A stretch of DNA of 64,000 bases from Nostocoides sp. (GTDB lineage Bacteria > Actinomycetota > Actinomycetes > Actinomycetales > Dermatophilaceae). Made by a program: the position numbers and the translations under genes. Location: NCBI GenBank assembly GCA_016702415.1, contig JADJEA010000024.1, forward strand, positions 1 through 64,000, written 5' to 3'. Positions 48,109-56,229 of this stretch are shown here, one piece after another; position 1 is the first letter of the stretch; the number at the start of each line of letters is the position of its first letter. The notes under the pieces were generated by a model. It worked only from the letters and a program-made list of their open reading frames with translations. It did not search any database and was not told the DNA's origin.

Positions 48109-49016
48109 CAGGGCGACTCGCCGCGATCGTCGGTGAAGATCCGCTGGAACATGTGCCAGTCGGCTGTGTGTGTCCGCATCTCGTCGGCGATGACGTCCGC
48201 GCAGGTCTGGGTCATTGCGAGGATTCGGCGGCGGGTCGGCCCCGGCGGCGGGGCGGCGACCGGGTCGTGGAAGGTGATGACGATCCCCCACCCGGCTCCC
48301 CTGGGCTCGTGCCGGATGGAGACGGGGACCAAGAGCGAGCCTGTCGTGAGGGCAAGAGCGGCCGGCCCGATCGCCATCCGGGTGCGGCGTCCCACGAAAT
48401 CGACGTCGATGCCCGCTCCCGTCATGTCCCGATCGGCCAGCAGCGGGACCACGACCGGACCGGTCGTCTCCCGGCGGACCTGGGCGAAGGTGTCGACTCC
48501 TTCGGTCAGGGGGATGACCCGCATCCCCATCGAGGTGCGGACGTCGAGGAACTCCCGATAGATCCGCTCCGGCTTGACCACCTCGGCCACGGTGACGACC
48601 CGCCCGAGGGTCCGGCAGCACCAAGCGCCGGCGAGGTCCCAGTTGCCCAGGTGGCCCAGGAAGCAGATCACCGGGCGACCGGCGGCGAGCTCGGCCCGAA
48701 CCGGGGCATCGCCCTCGACCCGGACTCGGGCGTCGATGTCGGTCCCGGACATGGCCGGCAACCGGAAGGTCTCGTAGTAGTAGCGCAAGTTGGCCCGCAC
48801 CCCCTCCGCGACCAGGGCGTCGAGCGCGGCCGGATCGAGGTCGGGCCGGACCGCGGCATAGTTGGCGCGCAGCCGGTCGATATCGTCGCCCCCTCGGGCG
48901 TATGCCGTGGCCGCCAGCGCGTCGACCAGGGCGTATGCCGCCCGCTCGGGGAGCCAGCGGGCCAACGCCCACCCGGTCCGGAACCCGGCGACGGTCAGCA
49001 GGTCACCCGTGCTCAC
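48108..49016 (-). CDS. patA: Phosphatidylinositol mannoside acyltransferase
   Basis: Transfers an acyl chain to the mannose of PIM1/PIM2; a homologue of the LpxL/HtrB lipid A acyltransferases. The catalytic HX4D motif is FLGHLGNWDLAG. VKPERIYREFLDVRTSMGMRVIPL and the VVVPLLADRDMTGAGIDVDFVG block match the family. 302 residues. The GTG start at 49014-49016 overlaps the stop of the phosphatidylinositol synthase gene by GTGA. Confidence 0.92.
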   Translation of the reverse strand: MSTGDLLTVAGFRTGWALARWLPERAAYALVDALAATAYARGGDDIDRLRANYAAVRPDLDPAALDALVAEGVRANLRYYYETFRLPAMSGTDIDARVRVEGDAPVRAELAAGRPVICFLGHLGNWDLAGAWCCRTLGRVVTVAEVVKPERIYREFLDVRTSMGMRVIPLTEGVDTFAQVRRETTGPVVVPLLADRDMTGAGIDVDFVGRRTRMAIGPAALALTTGSLLVPVSIRHEPRGAGWGIVITFHDPVAAPPPGPTRRRILAMTQTCADVIADEMRTHTADWHMFQRIFTDDRGESP

Positions 49017-49624
49017 GACTCGGCCAGCGCCTGAACCCGCACCGCCCACATCCGCTGGATCACGGTCACCAGGCTCGCCAGGGCGAGCAGCGCCAGAACC
49101 ACGGTCAGGACGATCTCGGACAGCCCCATCCCGACCAATCCCGTGGTGACGAGCGTGGCGACGAGTCGGTCCGCCCGCTCGGCGATCCCGACATTTGCCG
49201 TCATGCCCAAACCCTCGGCGCGGGCCTTGGCATAGGACACCACGCTGCCGAGGATCAGGCAGGCCAGGGCGAGGCCGGCCATGATGATGTCCTTGCCGTC
49301 CCCGGCATACCAGAGCACCAATCCCCCGAAGATCGCCGCATCGCCGAGTCGGTCGAGGGTGGAGTCGAGATAGGCCCCCCACTTGCCGGACCGGCCGGAC
49401 ATCCGCGCCATGACCCCGTCGATGGTGTCGGAGAAGACGAACGCCGTGATGACGAGGGTGCCGACGAGGAACTCGTGGCGGGGATAGAAGAGCAACGCGC
49501 CGGCGCACACGCCGATGGTTCCGACGATCGTCACGATGTCGGGACTGATGCCGAGGGCGAGGAAGAGCTTGGCGACCGGAGTGAACACCTTCGTGAAGAA
49601 GGCGCGGGCGAATCGATTGAGCAT
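49013..49624 (-). CDS. Phosphatidylinositol (phosphate) synthase, CDP-alcohol transferase
   Basis: Forms phosphatidylinositol phosphate from CDP-diacylglycerol and inositol 1-phosphate, supplying the substrate for PimA. The full motif D-x2-DG-x2-AR-x8-G-x3-D-x3-D is visible in SDTIDGVMARMSGRSGKWG and AYLDSTLDRLGD. Six hydrophobic spans. 203 residues. Position directly upstream of patA and pimA distinguishes it from the other CDP-alcohol transferase at 16222-16825. A GTATGCC word lies 24 bases upstream of the start. Confidence 0.92.
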   Translation of the reverse strand: MLNRFARAFFTKVFTPVAKLFLALGISPDIVTIVGTIGVCAGALLFYPRHEFLVGTLVITAFVFSDTIDGVMARMSGRSGKWGAYLDSTLDRLGDAAIFGGLVLWYAGDGKDIIMAGLALACLILGSVVSYAKARAEGLGMTANVGIAERADRLVATLVTTGLVGMGLSEIVLTVVLALLALASLVTVIQRMWAVRVQALAES

Positions 49625-49687
49625 GGTGACGGACAGACTAGCCAGCGGGTATGCCGCGCCCCGACAGGCTCGCGGTTTCCGGCCGGG

Positions 49688-50299
49688 TCAGGCGCCGGCT
49701 GCGGCGGCCTCAGCGGCGGGCCAGACCCGGATCAAGGACTCCCGAACGTCCTCAAGGAGCGCCGGCAGCGCCTTGGTCCGGGCCACGATGGGGAGGAAGT
49801 TCGCATCGCCCCCCCAGCGCGGAACGATGTGCTGGTGGAGGTGGGCGGCCACCCCTGCCCCGGCCACCGCCCCCTGATTCATGCCGATGTTGAACCCGTG
49901 CGGCGCGGACGACAGCCGGAGGGCGTGGATCGCCGTCCGGGTCAGGGCGGTGAACTCGGCGGTCTCCTCGGGAGTGAGGTCGACATAGGCGGACACATGC
50001 CGGTAGGGGCAGATCAGGACGTGACCGGGGTTATAGGGGAAGAGGTTGAGCACGGCATACGTCAGCCGACCGCGGTGGACGATCAGGCCGGTCGCATCGT
50101 CCCGACCGGGGGCGGCGCAGAAAGGACACCCGTCTCCGGCCTCCTCGGTCGCCCGTTCGCCGGTGATGTACACCATCCGGTGAGGGGTCCACAGCCGCTC
50201 GAAACCGTCGGGGGATCCGGGGAAGTCGGCCGCGTCCTCCGGCGTGATCTCCGGCGTGATGGCGTGGCCGGAGTGTGGGTCGTGGCGGTCGGCCGGCAT
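49688..50299 (-). CDS. HIT-domain protein (nucleotide phosphorylase/hydrolase family)
   Basis: The histidine-triad motif is HLHQHIVPRW near residue 155. NLFPYNPGHVLICPYRH and GFNIGMNQGAVAGAGVAAHLH are typical of the Ap4A phosphorylase-type HIT proteins found beside phosphatidylinositol synthase in actinobacteria. CPFC near residue 58 may be part of a zinc site. 203 residues. The ATG at 50297-50299 also begins a short variable N-terminus. Confidence 0.9.
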   Translation of the reverse strand: MPADRHDPHSGHAITPEITPEDAADFPGSPDGFERLWTPHRMVYITGERATEEAGDGCPFCAAPGRDDATGLIVHRGRLTYAVLNLFPYNPGHVLICPYRHVSAYVDLTPEETAEFTALTRTAIHALRLSSAPHGFNIGMNQGAVAGAGVAAHLHQHIVPRWGGDANFLPIVARTKALPALLEDVRESLIRVWPAAEAAAAGA

Positions 50300-50370
50300 G
50301 CCTGGAATCCTACGGTGGCGGGTTGATCGCAGTCCTCTCCACCCAGGCGCGCCTGTTACCGTCGATCGAC

Positions 50371-51303
50371 GTGAGTACCCGTTCCCGCCTGCTGACCGCC
50401 GTCGCCGCGGGGCTCGTCCCGGCGTCAGCGGCGCTGCTCACCACGAGCGCATCCGCCGACTCGACCGTCGTCTTCACTTTCGCCGACAGCGCCATCACCG
50501 AGTCCTCCGGCCTGGTCACGGTGGGAGACCTCTTCGTGACCGTCAACGACTCCGGCGACTCGGGCCGGGTGTTCGTCGTCGACGGCTCGGGACGGACTGT
50601 CGGCCTAACTCAGTGGGATGGCCTGCCCACTGACGACGAGGCCCTCGCCCCCGCCGATGGGGCGTCGGTCTGGGTCGGCGACATCGGCGACAACTCCCGG
50701 CAGCGGCGGACCATCCAGATCCTCAAGGTGCCCGTGGGTGCGGTCACCCAGAAGGCGACGCCCACGGCATACACCTTGCGGTATCCGACCGGTTCCCACA
50801 ACGCGGAGGCGCTCCTGGTCCACCCGGTGACCGGGCGGGTCTATATCGCGACCAAGCAGGTCACCGGGGCCGCACTATATGCCGCACCGGTGACCCTGCG
50901 CCCCGATGCCGTCAACCCGCTGACCCGGATCGCTCCGGTGACCGCGATCGTGACAGATGGGGCGTTCACGGCCGATGGGACCCATGTGCTGCTGCGGACT
51001 TACGGGAAGATCTACCTCTACGGGTTCCCGTCCATGCGGTTGCTCGGGTCGGCGCTCCTGCCCAGCCAGCCGCAGGGCGAGGGATTGGCCGTCACGGCCG
51101 ACCACGCGATCTATCTCAGCAGCGAGGGGGTCAACAGCGCCGTCCTCGCCTACACCCTTCCGCCGCGATTGGCCCGGTTGGTCGCTGCCGGGGGTCGGCT
51201 CGACGATGCGGCGACGGCCCAGGATGCCGCCCCCCTGCTCGCGACGTTGGGGTGGGGCGCGGCGGCGGCTGCCGCGAACGCGGCCGGGGCCGCACTCGGC
51301 TAG
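50371..51303 (+). CDS. Secreted beta-propeller-like protein
   Basis: About 310 residues. The GTG at 50371 starts a signal peptide (STRSRLLTAVAAGLVPASAALLTTSASA) with an Ala-x-Ala-type cleavage site. The mature region is strand-rich (ESSGLVTVGDLFVTVNDSGDSG, VWVGDIGDNSRQR, HNAEALLVHPVTGRVYIATKQ, GEGLAVTADHAIYLSSEG), the pattern of a six- or seven-bladed propeller like NHL or esterase-type propellers. The C-terminus is Ala-rich (AAAAAANAAGAALG). Function not known. It lies 12 bases upstream of the beta-glucosidase gene. Confidence 0.72.
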   Translation: MSTRSRLLTAVAAGLVPASAALLTTSASADSTVVFTFADSAITESSGLVTVGDLFVTVNDSGDSGRVFVVDGSGRTVGLTQWDGLPTDDEALAPADGASVWVGDIGDNSRQRRTIQILKVPVGAVTQKATPTAYTLRYPTGSHNAEALLVHPVTGRVYIATKQVTGAALYAAPVTLRPDAVNPLTRIAPVTAIVTDGAFTADGTHVLLRTYGKIYLYGFPSMRLLGSALLPSQPQGEGLAVTADHAIYLSSEGVNSAVLAYTLPPRLARLVAAGGRLDDAATAQDAAPLLATLGWGAAAAAANAAGAALG

Positions 51304-51314
51304 CGTTGCCGTCC

Positions 51315-52667
51315 ATGGTTGCCCTTCCTCCTGACTTCCTCTTCGGCGTCTCCACCGCGAGCTACCAGATCGAGGGGGCGGTGAGCGAGGACGGCCGTGG
51401 CCGTAGCGTCTGGGACGACTTCTGCGACACCCCGGGCACCATCCTCGACGGTTCCAGCGGGGCGGTTGCCTGCGACAGCTATCACCGGCTCGGCGAGGAC
51501 GTCGCGGCGATGGTCGATCTGGGGGTCGAGGCCTACCGCTTCTCGATCGCCTGGCCGCGGGTCATCCCCGAGGGTCGTGGCAGCGTGAACCAGGCCGGCC
51601 TGGACTACTACGACAGGCTCGTCGATGCGTTGTGCGAGAAGGGCATCAAGCCCTGCCCGACGCTCTTCCACTGGGATTTGCCCAGCCCGCTGGAGGCTGC
51701 CGGCGGGTGGACGGAGCGGGCGACGGCCGAGGCCTTCGGGGAGTATGCCGCCGTGGTCGCCGCCCGGCTCGCCGACCGCGTGGCCATGTGGTTCCCCGTC
51801 AACGAGCCCAATGTCGTCACCTTCCTCGGGTACGCCTTCGGAACCCATGCACCCGGTCGACAACTCGGCGTCGGTGCTATTCCGGTCGCCCACCACCTGC
51901 TCCTGGGCCACGGCCTCGCGGTGGCCGCTCTCCGGGCGGCCGGCGCCGCCGCCGTTGGGTCGGCCAACAACCACTCCCCCATCTGGGCCGCGTCGCAGTC
52001 GCCGGAAGACACGGCAGCCGCGAGCCTCGCCGATGCGGTCTACAACCGGCTCTATGCCGACCCCATCCTTCTGGGCACCTATCCCGAGATCCTCGCCGGG
52101 CTCCTCCCACCGACTGCCGCCGACGATCTGCCCACGATCAGCGCCCCCCTCGACTTCTACGGTTTCAACTACTACAACCCGACCCTGGTCGCCGCCACGC
52201 CCGGGGACGACCACGGAGCACCGACGGCGTTCGCCTCGGGGATGCCCTTCCACATCCGTAGCGTCGAGGGCTACCCGCGCACCGAGTTCGACTGGCCGGT
52301 GGTCCCCGACGGGTTGCGGGAGATCGCCGTCCAACTGACCCAGCGGTATGCCGATCGCCTCCCCCCCATGTATGTCACCGAGAACGGCTGTTGTTACAAC
52401 ACCGGTCCGGACGAGACGGGCAGGGTCGCCGACGCCGAGCGCATCGCCTTCTTGGACAGTCACCTCGCGGCGCTGGCCGCCGCGCGCGAGCAGGGCGCGC
52501 CTTTGGCGGGCTACTTCTGCTGGTCGCTGATGGACAATTTCGAGTGGGCCGAGGGCTACACCAAGCGGTTCGGGCTGGTCCATGTCGACTTCGACACGCT
52601 CGTGCGCACGCCCAAGGACTCCTTCGGCTGGTATCGCGACCTGATCGCGTCCGTCCGCGCCAGCTGA
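51315..52667 (+). CDS. GH1 family beta-glucosidase
   Basis: Hydrolyses beta-linked glucosides such as cellobiose. FLFGVSTASYQIEGA, TLFHWDLP, the acid/base Glu in WFPVNEPNVV, and the nucleophile Glu in YVTENGCCYN are present, with WSLMDNFEWAEGYTKRFGLVHVDF at the C-terminus. 450 residues, no signal peptide, so cytoplasmic: substrates must be imported. ATG at 51315. Confidence 0.95.
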   Translation: MVALPPDFLFGVSTASYQIEGAVSEDGRGRSVWDDFCDTPGTILDGSSGAVACDSYHRLGEDVAAMVDLGVEAYRFSIAWPRVIPEGRGSVNQAGLDYYDRLVDALCEKGIKPCPTLFHWDLPSPLEAAGGWTERATAEAFGEYAAVVAARLADRVAMWFPVNEPNVVTFLGYAFGTHAPGRQLGVGAIPVAHHLLLGHGLAVAALRAAGAAAVGSANNHSPIWAASQSPEDTAAASLADAVYNRLYADPILLGTYPEILAGLLPPTAADDLPTISAPLDFYGFNYYNPTLVAATPGDDHGAPTAFASGMPFHIRSVEGYPRTEFDWPVVPDGLREIAVQLTQRYADRLPPMYVTENGCCYNTGPDETGRVADAERIAFLDSHLAALAAAREQGAPLAGYFCWSLMDNFEWAEGYTKRFGLVHVDFDTLVRTPKDSFGWYRDLIASVRAS

Positions 52668-52674
52668 GCCTCGC

Positions 52675-53031
52675 TCACTCCCGGGTGACCACATCTCCAC
52701 GGGTGACCACATCTCCACGGGAGATGGTCCCGGGGGTGAGGACATCGGCATACGCCCCGGCGCAGGTGCCGGCGGTCCGGGCGATGCCAAGGACGACACC
52801 GCCGACCGTGACCCGAGCGCCCACCAGAGCCTCGAGGTCGGCGCTCGGCACGTCCAGGACGAGGTTGGCGCGCGTCTCGGGCCGATCGTGGCCGACGAGA
52901 TGGACGGGCGCCTTCTTGCGCCGGTCGCCGTCCAAGCCCGCCTCGGCGACGGTCACCGTGTCGAGTTCGACGCCGGGCTCGTCCTTGACGGGATGAATCC
53001 TGATCGACACGACCTGCCCGATGACACTCAT
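52675..53031 (-). CDS. MOSC-domain-like small protein
   Basis: About 118 residues. GQVVSIRIHPVKDEPG and VTVAEAGLDGDRRKKAPVHLV resemble the start of MOSC-domain sulphur-carrier proteins, and ETRANLVLDVPSADLEALVGARV fits the following beta strands, but the domain is short. Start ATG 53029-53031. The last residues (GDVVTRGDVVTRE) come from a perfect 18-bp tandem duplication at 52683-52718. It is convergent with the beta-glucosidase, eight bases apart. Confidence 0.65.
   Translation of the reverse strand: MSVIGQVVSIRIHPVKDEPGVELDTVTVAEAGLDGDRRKKAPVHLVGHDRPETRANLVLDVPSADLEALVGARVTVGGVVLGIARTAGTCAGAYADVLTPGTISRGDVVTRGDVVTRE
52683..52718. repeat. Perfect 18-bp tandem duplication
   Basis: GGGTGACCACATCTCCAC occurs twice without a gap. 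On the minus strand it extends the MOSC-like protein by six codons in frame, just before its stop. Confidence 0.9.
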
Positions 53032-53164
53032 GGCGCCGATTGAAGCGCACGGGTGGTGGGCCGGGCCAGCGCCGGCGAAAACGCCGTGTCGTCGGAATGT
53101 CGGACATCGGCTCGGGCACCGGGATGCGGGAAGCTCGACGCGTCCTTGAGTACAGGAGAATCCG

Positions 53165-54250
53165 ATGAACCCCACCCCCTGTTGGACGTGCGGCACTCCG
53201 ATCCAGGCGGAGCACGCCTTCTGCCCCGGGTGCGGACGCCCGCAGGAGGTGGCGGAGGCCGTCCGAAGCCCCCAACCACCCGCCCCACCTGCATCGTCCT
53301 CACCTCAGGCTCCCCCCGCGTCGTCTGCCGCACCCGCGCCGTATCCCCCACCTCCAGCATCCGGACCCTATTCCCCGGCACCGACAGCGGGCGGCTATTC
53401 CGCGACCCCGGCATACGGACCGTATGCCCCACCACCGACGTCCATGCCGTACCCCCAGACGCCCGCCCCGCCTCACAGCTACCCCGGGACGGCGCCGTAC
53501 CCCACCACCGGCCCCATCTCCGACCACGCCGGCTGGGGACCGGGGGGCGCAAGCGGGGGCGGGTTCACGGCATACGACCCCATCGGCGCGCTCAAAGAGG
53601 GGTGGGCCAAGTTCTCCGAGAGCCCTTCCACCCTGATGGTTCCGGTTCTCGTTGTCGGTATCGTGCAGGGCGTCGTGTGGACGATCTACTACTTCGTGGT
53701 CATCGTCGCGTTGCTCGCGGGAGTGGGGGCCACCGCCAACGCCGATTACGAGACGACGAATAACGTCGCCACCGGTGCCGCGATTACCTTCGCCCTCGGC
53801 ACCGCCCTGCTGATTGCAGCGACCCAGGCGAGCTATGCCGGCTTGTCCAAGGGTGGCCTCGACGTGGCCGACGGCCGCCGCCCCTCCATGAGCGAGATGT
53901 ACGCCGGGTGGAGCAAGGGCCGGGTCTTCGGTTTGGCGCTCCTGCTGGGCCTCGTCGCCGTTCTCGGCACGTACCTGTTCTACATCCCCACGATCCTCGC
54001 CGCAGTCGCCGCACAGTTCGCCGTCCTCGACATGATCGCTGCCGGCACCGGAATTTTCGCGGCCATCAAGCGCAGCACCCTCATGGTCATCGCCCACCCC
54101 GGCCCGATCCTCGTCTTCGACATCCTCGCCGCGATCATCGCCGCAGTCGCCGCCCTGCCATGCGGCCTCGGCCTGTTGATCGCACTCCCTGTGCTGGTCG
54201 TGGCACAAGCCCGCACCTACCGCGCCTTCGCCGCCCCGGCGGCGCAGTGA
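53165..54250 (+). CDS. Zinc-ribbon, Pro/Tyr-rich membrane protein
   Basis: About 361 residues. Residues 1-30 hold a zinc ribbon (CWTCGTPIQAEHAFCPGCGR). Residues 35-135 are Pro/Ser/Tyr/Gly-rich, then comes a membrane domain with five or six spans (LMVPVLVVGIVQGVVWTIYYFVVIVALLAG, VFGLALLLGLVAVLGTYLFYI, FDILAAIIAAVAALPCGLGLLIALPVLVV) similar to DUF4013-type or YIP-like membrane proteins. Function unknown. A perfect 9-bp-arm palindrome of the genome word lies at 53410-53428, encoding AYGPYA. Confidence 0.75.
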   Translation: MNPTPCWTCGTPIQAEHAFCPGCGRPQEVAEAVRSPQPPAPPASSSPQAPPASSAAPAPYPPPPASGPYSPAPTAGGYSATPAYGPYAPPPTSMPYPQTPAPPHSYPGTAPYPTTGPISDHAGWGPGGASGGGFTAYDPIGALKEGWAKFSESPSTLMVPVLVVGIVQGVVWTIYYFVVIVALLAGVGATANADYETTNNVATGAAITFALGTALLIAATQASYAGLSKGGLDVADGRRPSMSEMYAGWSKGRVFGLALLLGLVAVLGTYLFYIPTILAAVAAQFAVLDMIAAGTGIFAAIKRSTLMVIAHPGPILVFDILAAIIAAVAALPCGLGLLIALPVLVVAQARTYRAFAAPAAQ

Positions 54251-54276
54251 GGAGGCGCCGCGGACGAATGCGCTGG

Positions 54277-54350
54277 TGGACGTGGAGGGGCTCGAACCCC
54301 CGACCTCTCGCGTGTGAAGCGAACGCTCTAACCAGCTGAGCTACACGTCC
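54277..54350 (-). tRNA. tRNA-Val (anticodon CAC)
   Basis: A 74-nt cloverleaf on the minus strand. Acceptor GGACGTG pairs with CACGTCC; anticodon arm TTCGC-TTCACAC-GCGAG gives anticodon CAC; T-arm GGGGG-TTCGAGC-CCCTC. Reads GUG. It lies 26 bases after the membrane-protein stop codon on the opposite strand. Confidence 0.95.
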
Positions 54351-54435
54351 TGGGGCCGCATCGCGGCCGGGCAACCATACCCCACCGCGCCGGCGCGAGG
54401 AGAACCTTCCCGACGGGCGGGGAGCCGGATGCCGG

Positions 54436-55053
54436 TCACCCCGCCTCCGCGCGCTCCCGACGGAAATGCCAGACGATCAGTGCCCCGACGACAACGGCCG
54501 CGACGACGATAGCCGCGCCGCTGCCGAGATAGTGGGCGACCTTCTCATAGCTGCGACCGGCGAGGTTGCCGGCGATGACGACGGTGGCGCCCCAGGCGAT
54601 CCCGCCGACGGCATTCCAGGCAAGGAAGGTGCCATAGGGCATCCGGGCGCTCCCGGCGAGGGCCGGCATCATCGCGCGAAAGAAGGCGGTCCACCGGCCG
54701 AGGAAGACCGCGCTTCCCCCACGCCGGCGCAGGAAATCCTGGGCCTTCTCCACGCGATGACCGTGCCGCTCGAGAGCGCGGTGGCGCAAGAGCCGCGCCC
54801 CCAGGGTCCGACCGACTTCGTAGCCGACGCTATCCCCCAGGATGGCGGCGGCACACACCACGAGGATCATCCACGCGAGGCTGGTATGCCCGAGACTGGC
54901 CGTCACCCCGCCGAGGATCGCCGCCGTCTCGCCGGGGATGACGAACCCTGCAAAGAAGGCATCCTCTGCAAACACCACGGCGGCAACGATCAGATACACC
55001 AGCCACGCCGGCTGGTCGAGTATGCCGATCATCATGTCCTGCACGGTGACCAT
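54436..55053 (-). CDS. DedA family membrane protein
   Basis: DedA proteins are membrane transporters or scramblases linked to lipid carrier recycling and membrane homeostasis. Family marks are EDAFFAGFVIPGETAAILGG, ILGDSVGYEVGRTLGARLL and FLGRWTAFFRAMMPALAGSARMPYGTFLAWNAVGG. Five or six spans over 205 residues. Start ATG 55051-55053. Confidence 0.9.
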   Translation of the reverse strand: MVTVQDMMIGILDQPAWLVYLIVAAVVFAEDAFFAGFVIPGETAAILGGVTASLGHTSLAWMILVVCAAAILGDSVGYEVGRTLGARLLRHRALERHGHRVEKAQDFLRRRGGSAVFLGRWTAFFRAMMPALAGSARMPYGTFLAWNAVGGIAWGATVVIAGNLAGRSYEKVAHYLGSGAAIVVAAVVVGALIVWHFRRERAEAG

Positions 55054-55252
55054 TGTGCCGTCGGACCTGGCGGCCTGGGCCCACGGTGACCACCAGGGAC
55101 CGTCGTTCCTCGTCACGCTCCGGCTCAACGACGACAGATGTTGCCCGCCCACGGGTGTTGTCGTCATAAGTTGCGACTGGTTACCGGCCAGGAACATCTC
55201 ACATACTGCGCGTACGCGCGGACCACCACAGTCCGCACCGTTGGGGAAACGA

Positions 55253-55741
55253 GTGCACACCATGCCGGACCTGTCCACCTCATCCACCGTGCCGAGCCGA
55301 CGCACGCTCGCTCGCGGAGCCGCCTGGGTCACCCCGACCCTCGTTCTCGTCTCTGCCGCGCGACCGGCGGCTGCCTCTGTGCCCCCGGTGGTCTTCAATG
55401 CCGACAAATCCAGCACCGTCTGCAAGATCACCAAGGGGACCAAGAAGTTCCAGTTCAAGCTGAGCTTCACCAACAATGGAACGGTCTCCTACACGGTGTG
55501 CGTCACCGGCGGCAGCGCGACACCCAACGGATGCCCCACGGTCGACATCGATACGACTCAGAGCTTCTGCTGCACGATCGCCCCAGGCAAGACCTGCACC
55601 ATCACCGCGACCACCGTTCAGGCCACGTGTGAGGCACAGGGGACGATGACCCTCGCGTTGGTGTACACCTATACCGACGCGAACGGGGCCCCGCATACGG
55701 TGACCGACGCCGCGAGTTGGCCGTCCTATAAGCCCTGCTGA
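55253..55741 (+). CDS. Tat-type secreted Cys-rich protein, unknown
   Basis: About 162 residues. A twin-arginine signal (PSRRTLARGAAWVTPTLVLVSAARPAAAS) precedes a mature domain of about 122 residues with eight cysteines (in VCKITKG, YTVCVTGG, NGCPTV, SFCCTIAPGKTC, ATCEAQG and the final PC), enough for four disulphides. The fold looks like an immunoglobulin-type beta sandwich. I recognise no named family. The GTG at 55253 is favoured by GGGGAAAC upstream; an ATG three codons later is the alternative. Its 3' end overlaps the convergent gene by 16 bases. Confidence 0.72.
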   Translation: MHTMPDLSTSSTVPSRRTLARGAAWVTPTLVLVSAARPAAASVPPVVFNADKSSTVCKITKGTKKFQFKLSFTNNGTVSYTVCVTGGSATPNGCPTVDIDTTQSFCCTIAPGKTCTITATTVQATCEAQGTMTLALVYTYTDANGAPHTVTDAASWPSYKPC

Positions 55742-56229
55742 TCGATCCCGCCAGCGGTCAGCAGGCGGCGAAGGTAGGTTTCCGGTCCGTCCGGGAGAAA
55801 CGACGGTATTCCCGAAAGGCGCAGCACGATCACGATGAGGGCGAGGACGACAACGACCGTCCCCAGCATGGCGATCCCCTGAACCCACCACGGGCGGGCC
55901 CGAACCCAGGTGTTCCACGCGTGGACCCGTGCCTTCACCCAGTCCAGCACGCGTTGGGCCCACTCGAATTCACTGGCCCACAACGCCAGGCCCGCGAAGA
56001 CCACCAGCCACCCCGGTCCCGGCAGCGGGACCAAGGCCAGGCCGGCGACGACGATGACCAGACCCCCGAGCGCGATCACCAGCCGATAGAGGCGTGCAGT
56101 GGCGGGGTTGGCCCGGATCCGCCGCCGCCACTCCCACTCGTCGTCATGGGCGTCCAGGAGTATGCCGTCGTCCCCGCGCCCCCGCTCCCCTCGGCCGTGC
56201 GCCCGCTCGACCGGTCCCTGGCCGGTCAC
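55726..56229 (-). CDS. TIGR02611 family membrane protein
   Basis: 167 residues. Spans VIALGGLVIVVAGLALVPLPGPGWLVVFAGLALWASEF and GIAMLGTVVVVLALIVIVL, with the LPGPGW motif typical of the TIGR02611/PGPGW family, function unknown. The GTG start at 56227-56229 overlaps the pabC stop by GTGA. Confidence 0.85.
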   Translation of the reverse strand: MTGQGPVERAHGRGERGRGDDGILLDAHDDEWEWRRRIRANPATARLYRLVIALGGLVIVVAGLALVPLPGPGWLVVFAGLALWASEFEWAQRVLDWVKARVHAWNTWVRARPWWVQGIAMLGTVVVVLALIVIVLRLSGIPSFLPDGPETYLRRLLTAGGIDQQGL

